From: Membranipora membranacea
Taxonomy: Eukaryota > Bryozoa > Gymnolaemata > Cheilostomatida > Membraniporidae
Assembly (NCBI GenBank): GCA_914767715.1
Contig: OU612069.1
Coordinates: 9,113,387 to 9,177,386, forward strand
Length of the DNA stretch: 64,000 nucleotides
Reading direction: 5' to 3'
Under the pieces are notes generated by a model. It searched no databases. It was not told the DNA's origin and saw only the letters and a program-made list of their open reading frames with translations. Of the stretch, positions 1 through 13,833 are shown one piece after another. Position 1 is the stretch's first letter. Every line of letters begins with the position of its first letter. The position numbers and the translations under genes were made by a program.

Positions 1-3000
1 CCGCCAATGCAGGTAGAGTGGTGTTCCAGTGGTCAACCACGCAATGTATCCATTTATCCACACTGCTCGTTGGGACTCAGTTCAATCAATTTATTCCAAG
101 ATCTGCACTAGTAGTATGAACTGAACACATAAATCCAAGCTTGATTGAGCGATGCTTTAGTAAATACTTTACTTGCTGCAAGCTAGCCAAGTAATTGAAC
201 ACTATTGGTAATCAAATCTAATTGGCCTTGGTATTCAACTCGCAAATCACTGATGCATGCCAGCAAGGGCTGAAGGTTATTTGATTAGGCTTTTGTCCAA
301 ATGCAGCTTTAATCACCTACTGTATAACCACTATAATTTGCTTAGATCTGTTTGTGCTTGACTTTCTGGCGGTTGTCGGTTAGCGTTTTCAGTCCCCACA
401 TTATAGACAGGGAATGACAATATATTGATGGCAGAGAAAAATTGAAAATTATTCCCATTCCAGCCCTCAAACTATTAAGAATATGTAGATAATCATAATT
501 GAATTGAAGAATTAGGGAATATGTGGTACCGCAGTTGATTATATTTGGTCACTTATCTCTGCAACATTGTCACCATCAGCTTTATTGCCTGGGTGACTAT
601 AATGTATTTGCATCTGATCTGAGAGCTGTTACCATTCAGTTTCCTTTTTCTTCATAATAACACCAGAAGTACATTCTTCAAGATGTGATGATGGCGGGAT
701 GCTGGTAGAGGCATTTCATTATAATCGATTATAATCGATATAATCTGCTAACTGCAAATCATTGAACATACAATAGTTTTTCATTTTAATATAAGGTGTG
801 AAAGAAATGTTGGCTGCAGGTCTAGTTAGGCGAATTTGGGGGTGACTCCAAGTTAGGCGAGCACTAAATTACATGGTTAGCTGAGTCTATAGAATTGAAG
901 GCGCGTAAGTAAATGTTAGCTAGCCTTGAAGTTAGCAACTTTCAGCAAGTGCGGATGCGGACATTTCCTCCTGCAAATACAGTTCTCCTTGAGGGTGTTT
1001 GCAAGTATCCGCAACGGATGTTGCAAAATTTTTATCATTTGACATCAGCGGCTGTTATAAATCAATCCATCATCAAACAGATATGATATTGATATGGATT
1101 GGCGGTTTTGTCGCATTTATTTACGTCTTTGACAACCTAGGCAGAAAATGGTCTTTTGAATTTTGATAATAGCAGCATTAGGCTACATACCTACGCACCT
1201 CTTTAATTTTAAATTCTAAAAGTAATCCCATTCACAGGTCACACAATGTGAAGATTAATAACTAATGACACACCTCACTCTTTTGTGCAGTTTTTACGTT
1301 ATGTCGAAACTTAGAAAAAACGTCGATAATATACTGGTGTTTGAAATTTGACAAATGATTGTCCAGAATATACAAGTTTGACTCGTGCTTATTGTCTCTG
1401 TAGAGAGGCTAACTTGTTTGCAAGCTGCTATAGAGCATGCCGATAAGTTACCCATAATGCAATATCATAAAATTCTGCGTGAGTCCAGGTTATTAATATG
1501 AGATTGGCCTGTAAGTTTAGGCAACGCCCATTCGAAGATGCATTATGGGAATATTGGCATCATCCCCTATTAATACACACCTCTTGTTTTCTTTTCAGTT
1601 TGTATATCTTGTGCTGACAGCTACTAAGACATTACCTGAAAATACCGCACTCAGTCAGATTCATGTGATACTAAGAGTGACTAACGTACCAAGACTTACA
1701 GGGTAGGTCAGTGACCACTGATATATAATACATGGATGAGGGGTACATATCTGACCCTGAGCAAGCATATGGCTATTCATGTCATGTCCACAAGTCCAGA
1801 ATCTAGAATAGCTGACACTTGTATAAACTTTTGTCTAGCAGCTTGCCTGAGTTTTTAAACGTTGTTACTGGGACGTCGATCAATGTATAAATTGAAAGCT
1901 GCCAGATTTATAGCTTAATTTAGATTCTGACACAAAGTTTTATACTGATGGCATATCTACACAAATAGCCACGCTATGTAATTTACCACTGATCCATAAA
2001 TTCACGTAAATGTCAGTGGCTGTCCCAGTGCTACAAAGTACTAACTGGCAAAACCACAAAAATAGAGTTAGGACCACTTCTGGATTCTTCATAAACATTT
2101 TTCATCTGTTATTAAAAAATCTAACAATAATTCGAATTTCGAATTGCTAAAAAGCACCGATCATTATTTTCGGTTTTGCAAAAGCGCCAGTTAATACTTT
2201 GTCGGTGCTGTTGTGAATCAAGAGATCCTCACAACATGTGCTAACCGAGCCCACAAGAGAATCTACTCAATGATGACATATAGAGTAAGTCAATTTACTT
2301 GTCAAAGGGAAAATTATCAATCTTACACATTGATCTCACTGGAAATTCCCGAAAATTTGCATTGTGGGATACCAATTAAGACATCAAGGCACTCGATGTT
2401 GTAGAGGCTTTTGCAGCTTTTTAGCCTGCCCGCATATCATTTGACTTTATCGTAGAGTTTAGTCTTGGATTAACTATTTTTAATCTTTTGTGTCCATTCC
2501 AAACAATTGTCTTGATGTAGATGACAAATCTCTTCAATGTAAAGTAACGGGACAACTCCTGCCTGCAAATAACTGTCTGCTCCAACAAAGTTGTAACAAA
2601 ACCATAAGCTAAAGTAGTTTTTTTTGCAAATCGTTTATGTTATATTCCTGTATCATAGTCTCAAGACCTCATGCAGTACGGTTACTAAACATTAGTCTTG
2701 TCACGCGGCCACCAAAAAACCAAAGACTGGGGCCGCATGACAAGGCCAACTAAACATCATAAAACTTTTGTACATTTTTGATGTTGATTTTAATTATTTT
2801 GGCTTCCGCTTGCCGCCAGGTACACATTGTCAGATCAGACTTTGATGTGCCAGTCTCTAGCAGTACAAGGTACATCAGTGATGAGAGGTAAAATAACAGA
2901 GATATCCAGTCCGATGAAATATACGTAAGTATCATCAAAGCTTTTGATCCTAAATGAGATTTTTAACTCAATTTGGCCTTGGCTTAGTACTTTTGTAGCC

Positions 3001-6000
3001 TAAGCATCCAAAAGTAGTGGAGCTAGTTAAATCACCATCCCTCCCTATGTCAGCCTTGGTACTTAAGCTAAAACAATCTTTTCTGTGCATTTTGGCGCTA
3101 GCCTGAGCGTAGAAAAGTAGTAGTTAGTAGTGGCGCTAGTTGAGCCACTATCCCTCTCTATGACATCTCTGAGATTCCAATTTGGCCTTAGCTTAGTACT
3201 TTTGTAGCTTGAACATCCAAAAGTAGTTAGATATTAAAGAAGAACTTTTTGTGCTACTCCCTCTCATAGTTCTGGCACTCTAGCTATAAATTAATTTTTG
3301 GGTTTGTGATTAGAACTGTGTCTGATTTTTAACGTATTTTTAGTTTGATTGGTCATGGAATCTTGGAAATAAATGTTATGTTCGATAATCAAACTATATG
3401 TAGCGCTGTAGGCCATTATCACAGTGTATGTAAGAGGACAACTTATCTCTTTCACTGGCTTCTAAATTACAAATAGCTTACTCTTACTATTTTATTTGAC
3501 ACTTAATTTTTGATACAAACTTGAAATACCTATTTGACACTCCACTGTCACAACAAAGACATCAATTAGTCATTTGTCACTTGCGTGACACTCTACTGAA
3601 AATTTTTTGACAATCAATATCTATTAATATATTTGAAACAGATTGAAACCCTCCCCATCTCGAAATATTGTGCCAGCATTACCAGCAAACTATCAATCTC
3701 CATTCTCAAATGGATTCATATCAAATGTAGGCATGGTTGTTGCGTCATAGTCGTAAAAGTTGCATATCATTGCAAGTTTTCAATTTTCAGTTTTTGTAAA
3801 TCCTCTTCGCTCAAAATATAATTTTGCCACTCTGCGCTAATACTGTACTTATGTATACGGAGTTGAATCATGCTTGTCAGAGTTTGGAGTTGCGTTCCCC
3901 TTTTACAGTCAGCTTCACAGTTATCTAAGAGGATCGATTCATATATATACTATATACATTTTTATTACATCAACCATCCCCGGAAATATTCTTCCTGATG
4001 TGCAAAGAAAACCAAAAAACCACTCGAAATAAAGCTCAATTTAATGAAAACATGTGGTTTGACAATGCAAATTTAAATGGTTGTTGATGAACAAAGACGA
4101 TGAGGAAGGTTGTTAAAGCAGAAATAATTATGAATCAAATAGGAGTTTGTGGGCGGATGTAAGATGTGGTATCACGAAAACAAAATTCTCAAATTTTCTT
4201 GTACTTGACAGCCAGGTGGCGTGTTATTTCTGCCCTGTGGCGGGCTGTGAAGGGTCATACGGATTTAAGTATGTTCGTATCCACATACCAGGAGCAGCCG
4301 AACAGACTACCGTCGGTAAAATATTCACATGCACTGTGTGCGGAGCAATACTGAGGGAGGAAAAGTCCTATCGGAGGGTATCAGGTATTATCACCTGTAT
4401 AAATAGTCTGATGTCGGGTATAGTATAGTCTAAGTTAGTCTGATACCGGGGATAGTATAGTCTAAGTTAGTCTGATACCGGGTATAGTATAGTCTAAGTT
4501 TGTCTGATAACGGGGATAGTATAGCCTTAGGGGCTAGGCTACAATAGCTGCGCCAGGTTGCTTTACGTTTGCAGGCAGGTCGGAGCACACCTGAGGGCCA
4601 ACCAAACCCCATTAGTCGATGGACTGCATTGGGATTTTAATCCACGAACTTCATTATTTGCATGTTAAAATGAGGCACTCTAACAAGATGAGGCACCTCC
4701 TACTCCTGATGTTGGGGATAGTGTTGTCTAAGAGTTCGTATGGCTGCAATGCGAGTTGGGCCATGAGACTATCAACCGCTCATGCCGCTATCTCGCATTG
4801 CAGCTGTCAGAGCACTTGGAATAGGAATAATGCATAGAACAGAGCACGGAATGATGAGATGGTGGAATATCAATCAAGACATTTGAAAATAGTGATAAAT
4901 TTTGATGTTGTTGAAAGATGAATAAATAAATGGAATTAATGATCATGCCATCAAAATGGATTTTGGAAAAATTGTTGATTTGATTTCCATTTAATTCTGC
5001 ATTTCCAATTTAAATTCCAATAACAACTATGCTTCAGCAGTTATTTTAAAGGTTTTTTTTCAGATAAGCTTATTTTACATCTAAACATTATGAACTTATC
5101 GAAGGACACTTCAAACATCGCCGGCATCGGATCAGAGTGTGATGTAGCTCAGGAGTTAGACCCAGGCTTTGTGAGGCAGAGAATGAGAATCGTGTGTAGA
5201 GGTGAGAATAGACAAGGGGGTGTTAGTGACTATCATCCAAAAAGTGCATTGAATCTCAGGCTATAGGCTATTTCTCATGTTTGTAGGTTTGATATTTGCC
5301 TCAAACAGAGTCTTGATATCAGCAGTAAAGCTAGACTGGTATCTACATTGCACTCAAGTCATCTCTGTTGATGCAAGAAGTTGTTGGCAGCTATAACAAT
5401 TCTGATAGCCCTGATAATCATAGAGTTCATGTTATAAAGTTACTTGGAGTAATGCGTCAAAGTTGAAACAGTTAGCAGCTCTATACTAAAGAGTACGGAA
5501 TTCATCTGCCCCTGCCCATGTGGTAAACTTCTTATGTGGACTGCCACGGGTAGATGTGTAAATGTAAAATGTAAATCACTATTTCTAAGCAGCTCTCCAC
5601 CTATCTTTACAGAAATTAAACATATTACATAGATACATATACATATTCAACTTAGCGCCCTCCTGTACAAGGTAGGAGTGGGCAAGCTAAGCTAATGCAT
5701 TGAGTGCCCACCTCCATTAGCAGCATGGGTAGTGACTGGGATTCGAGCAAGCAACCCTCAGACTGTCTAGGTACGCCATCTACGCCATCCTGCCTGCCTA
5801 CCATTATCGAAAGGCTTTTTGCGAGTGGTACCAAGTGGTAGAGTTAGTTTAAACTGTAGACTTGACAGCGCTGTGTGTTTATCACAAAAATACAAATATA
5901 TATATTTATATGGTTATATGGTTATTGTATTTCAATATTTCAGATGATCAGGCACTACATAGCTATAGCATAGGAGAGACTGTCACTGTTACTGGGAGGC

Positions 6001-9000
6001 TTGTGTATGATAATCTGATACCTAAACACCCTCAAGTCTACTTAGAGGTCTGTCAAGAGTAAATTGAATTTGATATAACTCGGCGATAATGTAAATGGTA
6101 TTTCTGGGGGGGGGGGATCTTTTAATTAGAAAGACCGATGATTACTCAAGCAAATTATCGCTATCACATCGCTCAAAATTATCACTCACTTGGTCTTTCA
6201 ATTAGACAAAATTGTTCACTCAAGCAAGGAGTTAACTCCTTGACTCAAGTAGCTGAATAATTGGTTGCGGCTTTTCTTCCAAACAATATGTGTCTCAGTG
6301 TTCAATTTTTCTAGCATCGAGGTCCATCAAGATTCCATCCAAACTGAATGGTATTGGGACTACTGGGCCCTCACCAATCTGCCTCTTAACTGGGCCTCCA
6401 TCATTTTTCGGTCTCAAGATCTCCAAATCTTGCTCAAATTAACCAGGTATCAATAATTATTCTGGTTTCTTTAGAAGTTCCCCCCTCAGAACAGGATAGG
6501 AGATAACTCCTGGTCCTGTCCTGGTGATTCTTTTTATTCAAACAACATTATTGTATTAATTTATTATAACTACTACCTGTCACAGGCAAATACGGTAGTC
6601 CAACATCAAGTAGAAGAACAGGCAAACAGCACTAAAGAGGTGGATTTATCACGACTGCCTGAGCCAATACAACAATTGTACAAAGGTAGGGTCTGAACAT
6701 AAATAAGAGAATAGAATAAAATGAATAAAAATGAATACAATCTAAGACATGATCATTTTAATTATTATTCTTTATCTTCCATATTTCTTCTTTCATTTAT
6801 TATTGTTTTGTTTTGGCATACTAGGAAGAACATCATGTTAATAATGAAGATTGCTTGTCAATAAATGTTTAAAAGAAAAAAGGATAACAATGTGAAAGAA
6901 AGTTGTATCATGACCTGTTATCCTAGATTGGCAGCGTCATCATCTATACATGTGCCTAAAACTTTTTTCCTGTTTGCACCTTATTCTTTGTAGACAGAAG
7001 AGATTCAATGTGGAGCTTCGCTCAGGCCATGGCTTATCTTGTTGGTGGTAAGTTTTAATTCAACTTGTAATAGCGCAAACCGTCCTTTGTTTGTAGCTAT
7101 AAGATTGATTTTAAACTTCCAAAACCTACTTGCCATGTAATCATAAGATGTATTTGTTTTTCTGGTGTGTCTTGTGTGATGAAGAAATCTTAGCTCTGCG
7201 TATTACAAAACTTCATGCCCATAACTTACCATAACTTACCCGGCCATCCGATCAACTTAGCTAATATGATTTATTCTATATATTAAAATTATGTAATATT
7301 AATATATATAATATAATTTATATATAATTACAATATTATATTATAATTATATTGACTTAATATTTCATGAAATGATTTAAAAAATTGATAAATTAGGCTT
7401 TACTAGTCGACCAAGGATGCTACCAGATGAACAAACCCATTACTGTTCTTTAGAAACTCGGAACGAGCGAGATATATTATATTGAATGTCTATGTAGTGT
7501 GAAGATTTTGCGATCTGTAAAATGCATACAGTGTATGCATTCTGATCATATATTATACTATTGTGTGCATATCTCTGATCATCAGAGCATGATTTAATTC
7601 ACATAGCTTAGGAAGAGTATGGTGGGATGTCCAGAGGTTAGTACCTAGCTAGGGTGGGCTAACTCCTCTTTTTTATTTATTTATTTGCTTTTTTATGGCA
7701 TTGATATTAAACATGTGTTACATTTAGAATAAAAAAAACTAAAGCATGGGCCAATCAGATACTTTGAAAACGTTGATCTGCTTCTCAGTCAGACTATGGG
7801 GGGAGGTCAGGCACCACCCTCAGTCACATGTAATATCCGCCAGGTTTTCTTCTTTGTAGAATGTATATCTCCGGCAGGTACTTTTGTAAAGCTGAAGTTG
7901 TCTCTCTTGCTCAGTCTACTCAGCCCATCCTGCAATGTGAGTATTGATAGAAAATCGAGATCAATTTTGTTTACGTTTAATTATGATTTGATTATTGATT
8001 AAATATATTTTTTTTAGTTCATCTGTATATTTAGTTAAAACCTAACATTGCCAAAAATAAATTCATGCAATTTTTTCTTTTTAAACGGCGAAGATAACTC
8101 ATATGTGTGTATATATATATATATATTATATTTATTGTAAACATTAATAATCCTATTGACTAAGATTGAAGTGTGACTGTTAATGGCCGATTTGTGCAAG
8201 TTTCAGTTTGGTGGCTTGCTGCACACCTACGTTCAGGAGGTCTTTTATGACCTCACCTCTAGGATACATTCTAGTTTTCTAGGATCCATCACATTCGCAG
8301 CATGAGCATTTAGGCCACCTTGCGTCCTTCTTTAGGGGCAGCCCAATCTTCTGTTTCTTTCTAAATAGCAATTATATTTATATTTTCTCTACTCTGTAGG
8401 GACTGAATGTGTTGTGTGTGGGACAGGAGACACTGATTATTAGGAGATTGTTAGCTTACTTCTCAGAGTTACTACCAAACTGTGTGACTCACTCCGATCA
8501 CTCGAGCCTCATAGCTGACATGAGAGATGATCGGCAGACTACTGCACAATACTTTATATCTGGTAATAGACCGAATTTTTTTTAATTATTGGCTTAAAAA
8601 GATTTTCCAATTTACGTACTCAGTCTAGGTTACTTTATTTTTGCCTGCCCTATGCTGCTAAGTCGAACATATGCCTCAACAGTTCGCACATGTGCAGAGT
8701 GTACAGTAAGAGGCACCGCCTCTCCCTCACGCCCTCCTACTCATTAAAGACTATCCAAAGACTAATGCATGTTATAGTCAGGCAGTTACTTATGATAAAG
8801 TTTTGCATAATAAGTAAATAAGTAAAGTGTTTGTTTATTCTATTGCACTTCCTGGAGACCGTGACATCATGATGCAGAGAATGGGAGTTAATTGCCCTTA
8901 TTGGAGGCACTTTTTCCACCATCGTTAATTCATGCCAAGTAGTGCATTGAATTTTGTGACATACAAATCAGACAAAACTCATAAATAAATGCCTGAATAT

Positions 9001-12000
9001 AACATGCATTGGTCTTTGGGTAGTCTGTAATGTGTAGGAGGGTGTGAGGTGGGAGGCTGTGCCTCTTACCATGCACTCTGCGCATGTGCGGACTGTTGAG
9101 GCATGCGTTCGTCTCTGCAGTATAGGGCAGACATAAATTTCACCTAGACTGGATATCTACATTGGAAAATCTTTGTAAACCCATGGAATGTAAAGATTTT
9201 TGGGTCTAAATGGAACACTGGCTTTGCTATCTTTGACCTTGAACTTATGGAGTTGCCTTTCTTGATGGAAGGCAGCACCACTGTCGCTGTGCTGCAGAGA
9301 TAGACTATGTCTCAAGTCTATCCGGCGAGCAGAATGCTTACTGTGTGGAATAGGCATAAGGGAAGCCATGTAATTTATTACACTTATGTTTAGCCCTTGT
9401 GGTCCAATATCTACCTCAAATGCATTTCTGTCAGCTGAAACATTAGAGGTAGATATTAACGCTTGACTTTGGTTCAGGTGTGACTGAATTTTGCTAACAA
9501 AGATGGAAGTTTATATAATGAGGTTGAGTGTATGTAGTTAGCTGAAGGTTTAGCTATTTCAGGTGTATGTGTGACTATGAAAACTATGTGAAATTTCCCT
9601 CCTGTGACTGATTCTGACTTCCAGAGTATGTGAAATCCATTGATAAAATATTAATGTATGTTGCCTTCATAATTGTGAACAAATTCACTGAACCTCAGCA
9701 CATGACTTTTGGGGAGAGCTAAAAAGGATTAGGTATAGGGATAGGGATAGAGTTTATTACAGTCTCTGAAAAGAGAAATAATATGGTGTTTCGACAGAGC
9801 TAAAAGTTGAGCCAATTTAAATTTGCAATCAACTGGGGGAGATAATTGCTAATGTCTGATCTCATGTGGATGTTCTATGAAACAGATTGTTTTATATTAT
9901 ATTATTCATGTTATTTTATATTCGTATTTATATTATATGTATCATTCTATATTTTACAGGTGGATCATGTCTAAATGCTCACCACTCAGTGTGTGTGGTA
10001 CCCGATATCAATGCCCTCACCAAACAAGAGAATATACATCTAGAGAGAGGTGTGCTTGCGAATCGTTGCGGAATATGTTTTAATTATGAATTGTGTAACT
10101 TCTATTCGGCGAGGAACAATATTAAACCTTTTAAACACCTACAGGCGTTTTGGTTATTCAATGGACTGGAAACAGTATCCTTGTGTCTGCGTGGCATGGT
10201 ATAATTGTTGTCTGTTAACCCTCATCTATTCGAGCCACAATACATTTTAACTTTTGCACTTCATGATGTTTTCTGGAAATCCTTGGGATAATCTTCTAAA
10301 CAGTATAGATTAAATAATGACTTATTTTGTCGCATTTATAGCCTTAGAGTACGGCAAGGTGTTACAATCGGTTCCAAGGTGCTCAGACTATATAAGTATA
10401 GATGTACAGTGTAAAATATGGGCCTGTGCTGATAGTAGAACAAACTCTAAGGCTAAGACTGGTTCAAGTCTGGGTGTACCCATATCAGCCAATAAATTAC
10501 CTGTGAACCCATGCTACAATCAGTGAGTATCCTCATACCTCTCTTACCTCCTCTGCTTTAGTACATACTAGAACTTTGATACGCAAGTAGTCTGCCTAAA
10601 ACAAGTTGTTCTTGATCCTTGATCTTGTACCTTGTCATTTATTGTGTAAGGAGTATAAGATACTGAAACTGAAACTGATTTTCATATTAGCAACTCAACT
10701 CTAACCGATGAGAGCGACTATTGTTAGCAGTTGGTACTGTTAAATTATATTGGTACATCCCTTTATATCCTAACTATCAATGGAATTAATTGTGGGTTTT
10801 TGGGTAGATAAATCTTACAAACAAAATCAGTAGTGAGTTTGATCCAATTTGCCTGCATTCAAGTTGCTCCCCTCCACCAGTCATGCCACAGGCCAAGGCA
10901 TTTTGGGAGGGATAACGCATAGTACATGACAGGAAGCTGTTACGGTTGGCGGAAGATTTTGCCTAAATGGTTTGAGGTTCGCCCCCAAAAACAGCTCTAG
11001 TTTCTGCAAAAATTAAAAATGATGGATATGGTTGGAATTCAACCACATTTGAAGTGGGACCCTCCCCCCGCACAATATGGGAGACACCCTTTCATATATA
11101 TATATATGATCTGTCTAAATAATAGGTTTTTCCCATTACTCATGACCACTTTATTAATGATTTTGTGAGTCAACGTCCGTCTTGAAAATATTGAACTATT
11201 CAACTTGTACACACTTTAAATGATATTTAAAGTATAAGTAAAGTAAAAATAAAAGTATAAAAAAGCTAAATATAAAGTAAAAAATTAAAAAATATATATT
11301 GTGTAATTAATTGAGTTTTTGTCCATTGTTGTTTCATATCTACATCTTACGCAAGTATATACACCAAATTTTGCAACATGCACTATTGTCTGTGTTATGT
11401 AATAAATCAATCAATTGTTATCTAGATGCAAACACAGGTTGTGAGCAGAGTGTCCAAGTTTGCCCTGTTACTGTAAAACACGGCATCAATTGTGTGATAA
11501 GGTACCAAACTAATCAATGGTTAACAGGATTGCGTTACTTGGCTTATACTCAAGATGTCAAATATTCATCCTGAACATCATCAATTTAGTTAGTATGGGA
11601 AGTATCGTCTATGGTTGGTCAGATGATATAAAGCACCTCAAGCCTGATCTGAGACTAGATCCCCGGTTCCCATGATCTCAGACCTGGCAGACCCGGGCTG
11701 CACTTACTGCGCTCGTAGTAAACAATCAAAGCAGTTTTGATAGTATCCTGATTATAGATATAAAAATACAGTATAGATTGGTCATAATATGCTCCTGCCT
11801 ATCTAATAATAAAATTGCTGCTTTGGCCTCAGGTCTAAGAATTTAGGCAATCTAGATCATAAGGCTTGTCAATACACTACAGTTTTAGCCAATCAGGTTC
11901 TTACAATGCTGTGATTAGCTGAAAAGTTGTTTATTGAAATATGGTCTTACTTAAAGGGCAACCAAGGTTTCAAACAAGTTCTAATCGATTGATAGCAGAT

Positions 12001-13727
12001 TGCACCTTCTGAATAGGGAAAAAGAAAAAATCTAATTCAGATGATTATTCAGCCAGAATTCTTGTGAAACAATTCATCGATCAGGTACTAAAACTCAGCT
12101 AAAATAGAATACCACATAGCAGTTTCCTGTTCCTGTTATTATTTAGCCTGTGCTCTATCATTATTACAATAATGTCTTGGAACCTCCCCTAAACTGAAGT
12201 GTTACCCAGCTTAGAGTCAGCAACTATTTAGAGTTTTGCATCGCGTCATGCACAAAGCTGATGCTGCCTATCACTACCACTAATGCATTGCTACGAAACC
12301 TTGGTTGCCCTTTAAGCGAGGCAGCCTGACATTGCGGGTGGCGCAAAGACAATGCGGGCTGGACCATAATGCAGAGTTGAAGTAATGCAATGTCCAATCT
12401 ATACTGTATTTCTATATCTTTGAACCTGATACAGCATTACTATTTTCTTTGGGCAATTGGGATTTAGGATGGGTGGGTGGAGCAAGGAGTTAAAGTCTTT
12501 AACTCCTTCGGGGAGCAAGAGATTAGGTGGAGGCCTCATACTAATGTTTTTCCTTATTTCACAGGCTCTTTGATCTGGTGCTGCTGACTGATGACTTGTC
12601 TAGCGATTATCTGGAGGAGATCTCATATCATAGTCTGCTACAGGCACTTTGCTACAACAACCCAAACAGGGAAAACACAAGAGAAAACTTGGATTCTGTC
12701 CTCAACGAGGAGGCAACTTCCGGTTACATCGAGAGAATTTGTCATTCACAGCTAAAGCAGGTGAATAGAGTATATTTAAATTTATTTAATATACACATCA
12801 TTAATGATCAATTTACCAATGTACAACATAAAGATCATGTTTACAATAAGTGAAAAATTAAAAAATAATGTGGTCAGTCAATGGGTAAAGAGGAAAAAAT
12901 TGAATATCTGTTGATCTGAGCTTTGAAAGCCTTCATTAATCATGGATACAAAGTTTCTGCTACCTACTTTACCATTACATTTGAGATCTAAAGATCAGTT
13001 CGGTTCATTCAAAACATTACTATTCAACCATATATTATCGACTTGACCAACATCATTGATGGTATTATTCCTTTTTGTTTCTTTTTTTTTCATTATAAAA
13101 TTATTTTTTTCTGGCACTGAGTGCAAAACATTTCGAATGAGATGACTTTGGTTGCCAATAAAAGTGTGTATATATATATATATAGTTTTATAGTTTATAG
13201 TTTATATAGTTTTTTTTGGAGAAAGACTCGTCAATATACTGTTAAACCTCTATCTGAACTCTTCTTTTTCCTCTCTTCTCTACTTTAATATTTTAGTTAT
13301 ATTGTATTACATTTTTTTCTTATTTTTATTTCATTTAGTTTATTGAGGTGGCGCGGAGTCTCACAGTAACATTTCCGGAAGATGTGAAGTCATATTTAGC
13401 TAGGTTTTACCTGGCTAGTCGACAAGTACGCAGTGAGATCGGGAATGCTATTCCAACTTCCTCTCTCAAAACTATGTGAGCTTTTCTCTTACTCCAGTTA
13501 AATTTTTATAAAGAAAACCTTAATTGAATAAACTGACAGTGAGAATAGGATAGTCCGGCACATAAAGTGCTGTTTGCTGTAAAAGATAAGTCCTTCCAAC
13601 TTTTTTATTGATACTAAAAAATCAAAAGGAAACTCAATTATATCGCCTCAAATATGTTCCATACCAATGTTACCTTAATTAGCCTGCTAACCCTGATAAT
13701 TATAACATTATTCATTATATCATAGTA

Positions 13728-13765
<38 letters not shown>

Positions 13766-13784
13766 AGAAATCACAGCACTGAGT

Positions 13785-13833
<49 letters not shown>

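Noticed and set aside
11424-11574. ~49-codon frame after a TCTAG acceptor in an MCMDC2 intron, conserved in copy 2 (58982-59132)
   Set aside because: The copies are too young for conservation to mean anything, and the flanking MCMDC2 exons join in phase without it. A poison exon cannot be excluded.
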